Source of the DNA: UBA11740 sp035635855
GTDB lineage: Bacteria; Acidobacteriota; Blastocatellia; Pyrinomonadales; Pyrinomonadaceae
DNA length: 64,000 nt
Reading direction: 5' to 3'
Assembly: GCA_035635855.1 (NCBI GenBank)
Contig: DASQAF010000029.1
Coordinates: 186,001-250,000 of the forward strand
Positions 9,255-19,044 of the stretch are shown in pieces (the stretch's first letter is position 1; each line of letters starts with the position of its first letter). The position numbers and the translations under genes are program-made. The notes beneath the pieces are model-generated. The model was given only the letters and a program-made list of their open reading frames with translations, was not told the DNA's origin and made no database searches.

Positions 9255-10115
9255 ATGAAACAGTTACCTCGAATCGGTTTCCACGCTCCCATCAAAGACG
9301 GGCTGCATGAATCTTTGATCATTGCCAAAGAAACCGGCTGCGATGCGGTGCAGATCTTTTCGCGCAATCCGCGCGGCTGGATGGCTAAGCCGCTGACAAG
9401 TGAAGCCGTCAGTTTGTTTCGCAAAACGCGCAACCAAACAAAACTGTCGCCGGTTCTGATCCACACAAATTACCTGATCAACCTGGCGGCAGCGGATGAA
9501 TCGCTCCTGTTAAAGTCGATTGCCTCTTTTCGCGAAGAAGTTGAGCGGGCCATCTTACTTGGTGTCGACTATCTCGTATTGCATCCCGGCAGCGCCCGCG
9601 GTTCGAACGAATCGGACGCGATCGAAATCTGCGCCCTAAGTCTCAACGTTTCGTGCCGGGGTTTGAAACCAGGCAAGCTTCGCATTCTGCTCGAGAACAC
9701 CGCCGGGCAGGGCCAATGCATCGGGCATCGCTTCGAACATTTGCGCGCAATAATGGATGCTTGCCCGAAACTTCCGCTCGGCGTCTGCGTCGATACCGCG
9801 CATTCATTCACGGCCGGATACGACATCCGCGAAGCGGACGGGTTGGAAGCAACCCTGGAAGTCATTCGCCGCACAGTTGGTCTGAAGAAGGTGCGCGCCG
9901 TGCATTTCAACGATTCCCGCGCGCCGTACAACTCGCGCGTCGATCGTCACTGGCACATTGGCGAAGGCCACATCGGCCGCGAAGCTTTGCGGCGCGTGGC
10001 GCGGCACCCGAAACTTGCGCACGCCGCGTTCATCCTCGAAACTCCGTACGACGATCCGCGCGCGGATTTGAAGAATTTAGAAGCGCTGAGATCATTTGTG
10101 GATGGAAGCGACTGA
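9255..10115 (+). CDS. nfo: Deoxyribonuclease IV (AP endonuclease, endonuclease IV family)
   Basis: TIM-barrel, zinc-dependent AP endonuclease of base-excision repair, about 286 residues; it cuts 5' to abasic sites and is cytosolic. Metal and family motifs are all in order: FHAPIKDGL at the start, VLHPGSARG, LLENTAGQG, GVCVDTAHSFTAGYD, HFNDS, RVDRHWHIGEGHIG and ILETPYDD. The ATG at 9255 gives a normal N-terminus (MKQLPRIGFH); the GTG at 9249 is in frame and possible. There is no good ribosome site next to either. The nearest GGAGG lies about 30 bases upstream and seems cut off by the repeat, so translation may depend on re-initiation after the four-helix-bundle gene. Confidence 0.93.
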   Translation: MKQLPRIGFHAPIKDGLHESLIIAKETGCDAVQIFSRNPRGWMAKPLTSEAVSLFRKTRNQTKLSPVLIHTNYLINLAAADESLLLKSIASFREEVERAILLGVDYLVLHPGSARGSNESDAIEICALSLNVSCRGLKPGKLRILLENTAGQGQCIGHRFEHLRAIMDACPKLPLGVCVDTAHSFTAGYDIREADGLEATLEVIRRTVGLKKVRAVHFNDSRAPYNSRVDRHWHIGEGHIGREALRRVARHPKLAHAAFILETPYDDPRADLKNLEALRSFVDGSD

Positions 10116-10628
10116 AACGCGACATTAAGCCTTCGCGGCTCTGCCGCAGCACTGTGCGGTAAGGCTCTGCCTTACCGGTCAACTCATCCTTAATCCTTGA
10201 CCGAGGCTATGCCTCGGCTCATCCAGGCAAGTATTCTCCGACGAGAGTTAGGAGGCGGAGCCTCCTGAAATTTGTCGGACCGCGACGGAAGCCGTAGGCT
10301 TTCCGCAATGTGCTGCGGCAGAGCCGCTCTTTATTTCGATTAATCCACTAGCTCACGCGAGTGGTAGTAACCTTATTCCTCTGGACGTTCTCCTAATCTT
10401 TCGCTAAAATCTCGTCTTCAGGTGACGCAATGTTTCAGGGCCTATCACTAACAAAACTCCTCCTTACGGTGCCGCTTTTGCGCCGGGCCTAAGCCTGGTT
10501 CGTCGAAGCGGCAGGAAACTTCAATCATCAATTCAAGAGTTAGGCGGCCCGCGCGCGAAATGCTTTAATAAAGCTTTGCGCGATCTGCCTCGGTGATCAA
10601 TGCAGGTTAATACTGGGGATAATCAGCG
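10116..10628. other. Gene-free stretch with a gene-less RAYT-type element and leuS leader
   Basis: No gene is supported here. The first 210 bases hold the miniature palindromic element described at 10135-10327. A hairpin with CCACT and AGTGG arms (10345-10364) follows, then about 260 bases of leader for leuS. The leader contains GCTTTAATAAAGC near 10562, which could serve as a promoter -10 region. I saw no T-box or other known riboswitch. Confidence 0.6.
10135..10327. mobile_element. Miniature RAYT-type element, copy A (no transposase gene)
   Basis: This 193-bp segment has the same ordered palindromes as the two RAYT elements in this window. They are a GCGGC/GCCGC stem, a GGTAAGGC/GCCTTACC stem, CCGAGGC/GCCTCGG, GGAGGC/GCCTCC, and the inverted end with TGTGCTGCGGCAGAGCCGC. 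It has diverged in spacers and loops. It lacks the transposase and so would be a non-autonomous, REPIN- or MITE-like derivative. Confidence 0.75.
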
Positions 10629-13184
<2,556 letters not shown>

Positions 13185-13246
13185 ACGGCGGTGTTAGACG
13201 CAAAACTTGGCTTATGCTAGATTCAATTTGCTCAGAGAGGTCGTAA

Positions 13247-13465
13247 ATGAGAAAGCTCGCGACATATGAAGGCGTCGTTGAAAATGGGCATGTCACGTTA
13301 CCTCCAGAGGCCGACATTCCTGAAAACACTCGTGTGTACGTGTTGGTGCCTGATGCGGATGCGCGCAGAACATATAAGGTCATGAGCCCTCGTTTGGCCC
13401 ATCCCGAGCAAGCGAAGGATTTCGAATTGCAGGTTATTGAAGACGCAACTGATGCCGACGTATGA
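13247..13465 (+). CDS. Small protein, DUF104/AF2212-like, partner of the aspartic protease gene
   Basis: A 72-residue protein with an N-terminal strand pattern YEGVVENGHVTLPPEADIPE, resembling small antitoxin-like or DUF104-type proteins whose first half reads as a beta-hairpin. Its last 14 bases overlap the start of the next gene, so the two are translated together. An AGAGAGG site precedes the ATG. Function is unknown. The coupling suggests it works with, or regulates, the protease-like protein. Confidence 0.6.
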   Translation: MRKLATYEGVVENGHVTLPPEADIPENTRVYVLVPDADARRTYKVMSPRLAHPEQAKDFELQVIEDATDADV

Positions 13466-13844
13466 TTCAAGTCAATTTGATCCACCAGCGCCGCTGGCAA
13501 GGGTCAGTCTGAAGAATCTTCACACCGGAAACGCTGTTAACGATGTGCCAATGTTGATTGACACTGGCGCGGATCTCACCCTAATCTCAATGACATTTGT
13601 TGATGAACTTGAGTGGGATACTGAGGCGGATGCGGCTTACGAACTGGAAGGATTTGATGGCCGAAAGACCGTGGCAAGGTCGGTGCAACTAGGATTGACG
13701 TTTTTGGGCCGAACCTTCAGAGGGCGTTTTGTAGTGCTTGACTCAAAGAGCGGCATCTTAGGAAGGAATGTTCTAAATCACTTTGCTATTCTTCTCGATG
13801 GTCCTCGCCTGAGTTGGCGGGAACAGAAAGACTCGTCCGAGTAA
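13452..13844 (+). CDS. Retropepsin-like aspartic protease (clan AA)
   Basis: A 130-residue single-domain protein with the retroviral-protease signature MLIDTGADLTLIS (catalytic DTGA) about residues 35-47, and the second hydrophobic/glycine motif SGILGRNVLNHF near 104-115. Such proteins would act as homodimers. The ATG at 13452 gives the family-like start MPTYDSSQFDPPAP and overlaps the upstream gene by 14 bases. An ATG at 13462 forms an ATGA with the upstream stop but is in another frame and yields no family match. The substrate is unknown. Confidence 0.8.
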   Translation: MPTYDSSQFDPPAPLARVSLKNLHTGNAVNDVPMLIDTGADLTLISMTFVDELEWDTEADAAYELEGFDGRKTVARSVQLGLTFLGRTFRGRFVVLDSKSGILGRNVLNHFAILLDGPRLSWREQKDSSE

Positions 13845-13931
13845 GCCTTGCTTGCCTGCCACACAGCCGCTAAAATCTTTTTTGCGAACGTCTTAGCCCG
13901 CGCGGGGTTTACCCTGTAGTCGAACCGACGA

Positions 13932-16208
13932 ATGAAAGAGTGTCCAACCTGTCGCTGTTGTTTTCCTGACGACGTCAATCACTGTCCGGATGACGGCGCC
14001 GAAACGACGCCGTCGATTCAGGGCGAGCCGATTCTCGACGGCCGTTACCAATTGGAAAGACGTCTGGGCCAGGGTGGCATGGGCGTCGTCTTCCAGGCGC
14101 GTCACATCTTTCTTAAAACCGCGCACGCAATCAAGATCATTCTTCCCGATCTGGTGGGAAACGATCCCAATCTGGTCACGCGCTTTCGCCAGGAAGCGCT
14201 GGCCGCCGCTGCCATCCGTCATCAAAACATTATCGCCGTAACTGACTTTGGCGTGGTGCGCGGGACCATGCCTTTTCTGGTGATGGAGTTTGTGCGGGGT
14301 AACTCTCTGCAGGAGATCATGGCCGACGAAGGCGCCATGTCTCCGTTGCGCGCCTTCGAGCTGATTCAGCCGATTTGCGCCGGCATCGGCGCGGCCCATC
14401 GTCAGAAGATCATCCATCGCGATCTTAAACCGCTGAATGTAATGATTCAGGAAGGCATTCCTGTCGCCGAAGGGGTGAAGATTCTCGATTTTGGTTTAGC
14501 CAAGATCAAATCGGGGGAGTTGCTCGGTTCGTTCATCGCCGCGCAAACGACCGGCTTGATGGGCTCGCCCTTTTACATGGCGCCTGAGCAATGGTCGGAC
14601 GAGCCGCCGGATGCGCGCGCCGACATCTACAGTCTCGGCGTGATGTTCTATCAGATGCTCTGCGGCGAAGTGCCTTTCAAAGGCAGCTCGATTCCCTCGA
14701 TCATGAAAAAGCATCTGACTTCGGAAGTGCCGACGCTGGCTTCGAAGGGCGTCGACGTCCCGCCACAGATCGAAGCGGCCGTGCGTCATGCGCTGGAGAA
14801 GGAACCAAAGTACCGCACGGCCTCAGCCGAGGAATTCTCAGCCGAGCTGGGCCGGGCGATGACCTCGGCCAGTGCGACTTTGAAACGAACCGGCGAATCG
14901 GCGGAACTCGATCCCTCGAAAACCATCGTCTCGACGCCCGAGGAAAGCGCGACCATGGTCCAGAAAGGATCGAATACCGCCTTCGATCCGCTGGCCGGCA
15001 CGATTAGCGCGTCGTCACTGAAGGAAGACGAAACGAAGATACGCATGGCCCGCGAAGAGTTGGCGCGCGAAGGCGAGGCCCGGCGTAAGCTCGCCGATGA
15101 CGATGCGAAACGCAAGGCCGACGAGGAACGCAAAGCCGGCGCCGCAGAGCGCGATGAAGAACGCCGCCGACTGGAAGACCTGGTGGCCGCGCAAACCAAA
15201 GTGCTCGAAGAGAAACTCACGCAACTCGCTGCCACCATGTCGCCAAAAAACACGGCCGTTGTGGATCCCGATGCGACACATGTGCAGCGGGTAGGGGCGG
15301 ATACTGGTGATAACAGTTTTCCGGGCACCTCGGTGCATTCATTTCCCAAAATGGATGTAAGTCTGGTGCCGCCGAAAAAGTCTTCGCTGCCGCTGATTAT
15401 TGGATTGGTTCTCGTGCTCTTGATCGGCGGAGGTGTGGGCGGATATTTTCTGTTGCGCACAAAGACTACTCCGCCACTCGGCCCCGGCCCCAACACTCCA
15501 GGAGATCCCGTCGTAACGATCAAACCGGAGTTAATTGATATTCCCGGCGGTGCCTTTCAGATGGGCCGAAGCGATTCTCTGCCAACTGAAGCGCCGCCCC
15601 ATCAGGTGACGGTCAAACCATTCTCAATGGACAAGACCGAGGTAACCAACGCCGAGTACTCACAGTTTGTGCGCGAAACAAATCATACGCCTCCGCAGCA
15701 GTGGGGCAGCGTCAAGGCGCCGGTTGGTCAGGAATTGTTGCCGGTCTCGAGTGTTTCTTACGAAGACGCGGTCACGTTCGCCGCCTGGCGTTCGAAGCGT
15801 GACGGCGTTACCTATCGCTTGCCGACTGAAGAAGAATGGGAATACGCGGCTCGCAACGGAGACAAAGACAATCTGTATCCATGGGGCAACATCTGGATGG
15901 CCGGACGCGCTGCCACCCAAGAGGCGGGCGTTGGCAAGGAACAAGCCGTGGGAACTTATCCGCAGGGCGGCAATCGATGGGGCGTGCAGGATCTAATCGG
16001 AAACGTCTGGGAATGGACATCCACGCCGGCTTCGCTCTATCCGGGTAGTCCGCTGAAACTTCCAGAGCAGAATAAGGACTGGATAGTTGTGCGAGGCGGC
16101 GCTTACGGGAGTCCGGCGAACAAAGTTAGCGCTACTATGCGCGATTGGTTCGCGCCAAACTACAAGAACCCGGTGCTGGGTTTTCGTTTAGTAAAGTCCG
16201 GCCCGTAA
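13932..16208 (+). CDS. Ser/Thr protein kinase with N-terminal zinc ribbon and C-terminal FGE-sulfatase-like domain
   Basis: A 758-residue membrane receptor-type kinase. Residues 4-21 form a zinc-ribbon-like CPTC...CPDDG. The Hanks kinase domain spans about 40-300, with GQGGMG, K68, HRDLKPLN (D164), DFG at 186-188 and GSPFYMAPEQW. A charged, coiled-coil-prone linker (370-430) leads to one transmembrane helix near 487-509. The outer part, about 535-755, is a formylglycine-generating-enzyme-like domain (GGAFQMG, DKTEVTNAEYSQF, RLPTEEEWEYAAR, GNVWEWTS, VVRGGAYG). Such domains often act as sensors or ligand binders when fused to kinases. The gene heads a cluster with a TPR protein, a zinc-ribbon membrane protein and an FHA-containing exporter, which suggests phosphothreonine signalling to that exporter. 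Confidence 0.93.
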   Translation: MKECPTCRCCFPDDVNHCPDDGAETTPSIQGEPILDGRYQLERRLGQGGMGVVFQARHIFLKTAHAIKIILPDLVGNDPNLVTRFRQEALAAAAIRHQNIIAVTDFGVVRGTMPFLVMEFVRGNSLQEIMADEGAMSPLRAFELIQPICAGIGAAHRQKIIHRDLKPLNVMIQEGIPVAEGVKILDFGLAKIKSGELLGSFIAAQTTGLMGSPFYMAPEQWSDEPPDARADIYSLGVMFYQMLCGEVPFKGSSIPSIMKKHLTSEVPTLASKGVDVPPQIEAAVRHALEKEPKYRTASAEEFSAELGRAMTSASATLKRTGESAELDPSKTIVSTPEESATMVQKGSNTAFDPLAGTISASSLKEDETKIRMAREELAREGEARRKLADDDAKRKADEERKAGAAERDEERRRLEDLVAAQTKVLEEKLTQLAATMSPKNTAVVDPDATHVQRVGADTGDNSFPGTSVHSFPKMDVSLVPPKKSSLPLIIGLVLVLLIGGGVGGYFLLRTKTTPPLGPGPNTPGDPVVTIKPELIDIPGGAFQMGRSDSLPTEAPPHQVTVKPFSMDKTEVTNAEYSQFVRETNHTPPQQWGSVKAPVGQELLPVSSVSYEDAVTFAAWRSKRDGVTYRLPTEEEWEYAARNGDKDNLYPWGNIWMAGRAATQEAGVGKEQAVGTYPQGGNRWGVQDLIGNVWEWTSTPASLYPGSPLKLPEQNKDWIVVRGGAYGSPANKVSATMRDWFAPNYKNPVLGFRLVKSGP

Positions 16209-16383
16209 TAGTTCGAGCATCTTTTCCGTCGGCGACCTCGCCTCCAGACTTGCTTTTCATAGCCTGCTTTCCTCACAATCAGGCGCAGTCAACCGGCAGG
16301 CGGACCATCCGGCTTTGCTTTGCGATCACGCGTCGCAAAACAGAGCCTGCGCATTCGTCCTTTCAAGTACACGGAGGAAATAG

Positions 16384-17628
16384 ATGTTTCGACAGGCCAG
16401 TAAGCAATTCTTCTTCATTACTTCGTTAGCGTTTCTTACCTCAGTTTCGATTTTGGTTTTTGCGGACAATGCGCGAGCGCAGGAAACCGGCGGAGAGTTG
16501 AGCGGCGGCGCGGGAATTTTTCGCCCCAAGAATCCCGAAGCCAAGCGCAGCACGAATCCGTCAAAACCCGTCGTGCGGCCCAATCGTCCGACCCGGCCGA
16601 ATCCGGCTGAAGTCGAAGAAAAATTTGAGGACGCCCTGGCGGCCGGAAACGATGCGCGCGATGAACATAAATTCACCGTGGCCGAAGCTTCATACCGCTC
16701 GGCCCTCAATCTAAAGCCGCGCGACGCGCGCGCGCATTACGGATTAGGAAACGTCTTTGCCGACCAGCAACGTTGGGACGACGCCGAAAAATCTTATCGA
16801 CAAGCCATTGCGATAGCGTCGAGTAACGCTGAAGCGTTGATGGCGCTCAGCTATGTTTTGGTCCAGCCGCGAACCGGGGGCATGTACGCGACGCGATTCG
16901 CGGATGCCGAGTTGTTTGCGCGCCGCGCTACTCAATTGCAGCCAACCAGCGCCGTCGCGTTTGATCGCCTGGGAGTGGCCATGATGGCGCGCGGCATGTT
17001 TAATAAGGACACCGAGGCCGCTTTTCGCCGCGCCGTTGAGTTGGATCCGAACTTCGTGGTAGCCCAGGTGCACCTGGCCGGGGTTCTGCGTCGCATGAAT
17101 CGCTGGAACGAAGCTGAGCCGCTCTATCGCGCGGCGATCGATCAAGCAAAGGATGCTCCGACGCTGGTGTTAATCGCCGACTCGATGCAGTCAGAGCAGC
17201 GTTGGAACGATTCCGAGCCTGTCCTGCGACGAGCGCTGCAAATGGATGCGCGTAATCCCGGCGGCTTGTTTCTGTTGGGACGCCTTCTGGCGGTGAACAA
17301 GAAATACGCGGAAGCTGAAACTGTTTTGAAAACCGCGATCGAAGTAAACCCCCGGAGTTTTCCGGCCCGTAACATTCTGGGCAGCGCTTATTTGGGTCTG
17401 GGGCGCTATGATGACGCCTTCAACACCTACGAGCACGCAGTGCAATTTGCCTCTGACGCTGATCGAAAACAACTTGCCGGAACCTACGGTTTTGGTGGAG
17501 TTGGCGACGGCTATATGAACGCCGGTCGCCCGCGTGATGCGGTGCGTGCCTTTGAACGGGCCTTACAACTCGATCCAAACAATCCCGATTTACGGAACAA
17601 GCTCGCCGCGGCGCGCGCAAAATCGTAA
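16384..17628 (+). CDS. Secreted TPR-repeat protein
   Basis: A 414-residue protein with a cleavable signal peptide (hydrophobic core about residues 9-27, likely cut after ARA near 33). A Pro/Arg-rich linker with SGGAGIFRPKNPEAK follows, then tandem TPR motifs from about 75 to the end (for example AHYGLGNVFADQQRWDDAEK and PDLRNKLAAARAKS). TPRs are protein-binding scaffolds, so this one should act in the periplasm. It has a strong ribosome site, ACGGAGG, 8 bases before the ATG. It shares the linker motif SGGAG with the other TPR gene at 22827-24437. It lies 26 bases from the next gene. Confidence 0.88.
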   Translation: MFRQASKQFFFITSLAFLTSVSILVFADNARAQETGGELSGGAGIFRPKNPEAKRSTNPSKPVVRPNRPTRPNPAEVEEKFEDALAAGNDARDEHKFTVAEASYRSALNLKPRDARAHYGLGNVFADQQRWDDAEKSYRQAIAIASSNAEALMALSYVLVQPRTGGMYATRFADAELFARRATQLQPTSAVAFDRLGVAMMARGMFNKDTEAAFRRAVELDPNFVVAQVHLAGVLRRMNRWNEAEPLYRAAIDQAKDAPTLVLIADSMQSEQRWNDSEPVLRRALQMDARNPGGLFLLGRLLAVNKKYAEAETVLKTAIEVNPRSFPARNILGSAYLGLGRYDDAFNTYEHAVQFASDADRKQLAGTYGFGGVGDGYMNAGRPRDAVRAFERALQLDPNNPDLRNKLAAARAKS

Positions 17629-17653
17629 GCCGTGGTCAAGCGTGGATAAATCA

Positions 17654-18967
17654 ATGAAACGTTGCCCCAAATGTAATCGAACCTATACCACCGGCAATCA
17701 GAAGTTCTGTACTCATGACGGCGGATTGCTGGAAGTTGTTCCACCGAGCCAGAGTGAAACCATTCGGATTTCCTCCCAGCTCAAAGACACAATCGAGGAA
17801 GCGCCAACCAGGGCAATCTCTCGCGAATTGACTGCCGAGAGCACGGGGCAGTTCGATCCATTCAAAACGGTGATGGCGCGTCCCGAGGAAACCACGGGCG
17901 GCCGTGGTCGAAACACTCAGGATCTGGCGCCGCCTTCAGCGCCGTTATCGCCTGCGCCGACCTCGGCGTCGTTGCCCCCGCTGCCCTCGGGTTCGCTGCC
18001 CGCGTCGGATTCGGGAACTTTGCCTTCGCTGCCTTCAGCGCCGCTCGCGCCACCGCCACAGGCGCAGGGTTCAGGCCCAATTGATACTTCCGGGCTGGGG
18101 GCGCAAACTCTCTACACTGCAGCTCCGCCGCCGCCACACAGTCAACCTTTACCCGCGCCGCGTCCGGCAAAGAAATCAAAGCTTCCCTTGGTGCTGGGCA
18201 TTCTGGTTGTGCTTTTGGTTTTCGGAGTTGGAGCTGTGGCCGCCGGTTACTTTGTCGTCTGGCCCATGCTGGCGAAGCGCACAGCAGTCTCGAAGGTTGA
18301 GCCGCAGCCGCAACCCTCGACCGAGGCGACGCCGCGATCTGAGCCGACACCCGACGTTGCGAACGCAAATCCACCGGCTAACGAGCCGCCGCCTTATTCT
18401 CCGCCGGCCAACGCGGTTCAGTTCGTGAATTCGAGTAATAATCTGGACGGCAAACTCGCTGAGAATTACGTTGACTTTTCGTTCTACTATCCGAAAAGTT
18501 GGCAAAAAGATCCGACCGCGGGCGTACCGGGCGCCACTAACTTCGCAAAAGTCGAGCGCCGTATCCCTCCCGATTTCACTCAGGAGAATTTCGCCGTGGG
18601 CTCGTACTCTTCGGCCGGTTCAGCAGAATCCGACCGCGCCGTGTTCCACACCCTGGCGGAAAATCTTAGCTCCCAGTTCGCCAAAAAATTTCCAGAGTAT
18701 CGAAAAGGTTCCGAGGGCAATACAAAAGCAGGTGTCTATGAGGGATATGAGTTTCGCTTTGAGGGCATGTCACGTGACACTGCGAAGGGCGATCTCAAAT
18801 TGTGGGGTCGCGTGATTTTCGTGCCCCCGGTTGATGGCAGCAAGAACGGCGTTACCCTCTTGATGCTGGCGACCTCGCTCGCGCCTGAATTGAAAAACGT
18901 TAAGGACGTGGGCGTAAAGGGCGAACTGCCAATGTTGCTCGAGTCATTTCGTTTCGGAAAGAAATAG
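17654..18967 (+). CDS. Zinc-ribbon single-pass membrane protein of the kinase cluster
   Basis: A 437-residue protein. It starts MKRCPKCNRTYTTGNQKFCT, a zinc ribbon close in layout to that of the kinase at 13932. A long Pro/Ser-rich low-complexity region (about 100-205) leads to one transmembrane helix near 215-237. A second Pro-rich stretch precedes a globular outer domain (about 285-437) with DFSFYYPKSW and MLLESFRFGKK. That domain resembles the PsbP-like or lipoprotein-type beta-sandwiches seen in other bacterial sensors. The ATG at 17654 is chosen over longer in-frame starts because it sits directly before the ribbon. The function is unknown; context points to the same signalling system as the kinase. 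Confidence 0.75.
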   Translation: MKRCPKCNRTYTTGNQKFCTHDGGLLEVVPPSQSETIRISSQLKDTIEEAPTRAISRELTAESTGQFDPFKTVMARPEETTGGRGRNTQDLAPPSAPLSPAPTSASLPPLPSGSLPASDSGTLPSLPSAPLAPPPQAQGSGPIDTSGLGAQTLYTAAPPPPHSQPLPAPRPAKKSKLPLVLGILVVLLVFGVGAVAAGYFVVWPMLAKRTAVSKVEPQPQPSTEATPRSEPTPDVANANPPANEPPPYSPPANAVQFVNSSNNLDGKLAENYVDFSFYYPKSWQKDPTAGVPGATNFAKVERRIPPDFTQENFAVGSYSSAGSAESDRAVFHTLAENLSSQFAKKFPEYRKGSEGNTKAGVYEGYEFRFEGMSRDTAKGDLKLWGRVIFVPPVDGSKNGVTLLMLATSLAPELKNVKDVGVKGELPMLLESFRFGKK

Positions 18968-18971
18968 CGTA

Positions 18972-19025
18972 GCGCAAGTTGATAACTTGCGATTGATCAA
19001 GGCAGCGCAAGTTAACAACTTGCGC
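18972..19025. repeat. Tandem pair of CGCAAGTT/AACTTGCG palindromes
   Basis: Two hairpins, CGCAAGTT-GAT-AACTTGCG (18973-18991) and CGCAAGTT-AAC-AACTTGCG (19006-19024), fill the gap before the FHA-ABC gene. Their arms are identical and their loops differ, as in REP-like extragenic palindromes. They could end transcription or protect the upstream mRNA. Confidence 0.75.
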
Positions 19026-19044
19026 CACAGCCTCACGTAAACCT

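Noticed and set aside
13462..13464. ATG overlapping the stop of the small gene as start of the protease
   Set aside because: It opens a different frame that does not contain the DTGA motif. The ATG at 13452 gives the family-like N-terminus.
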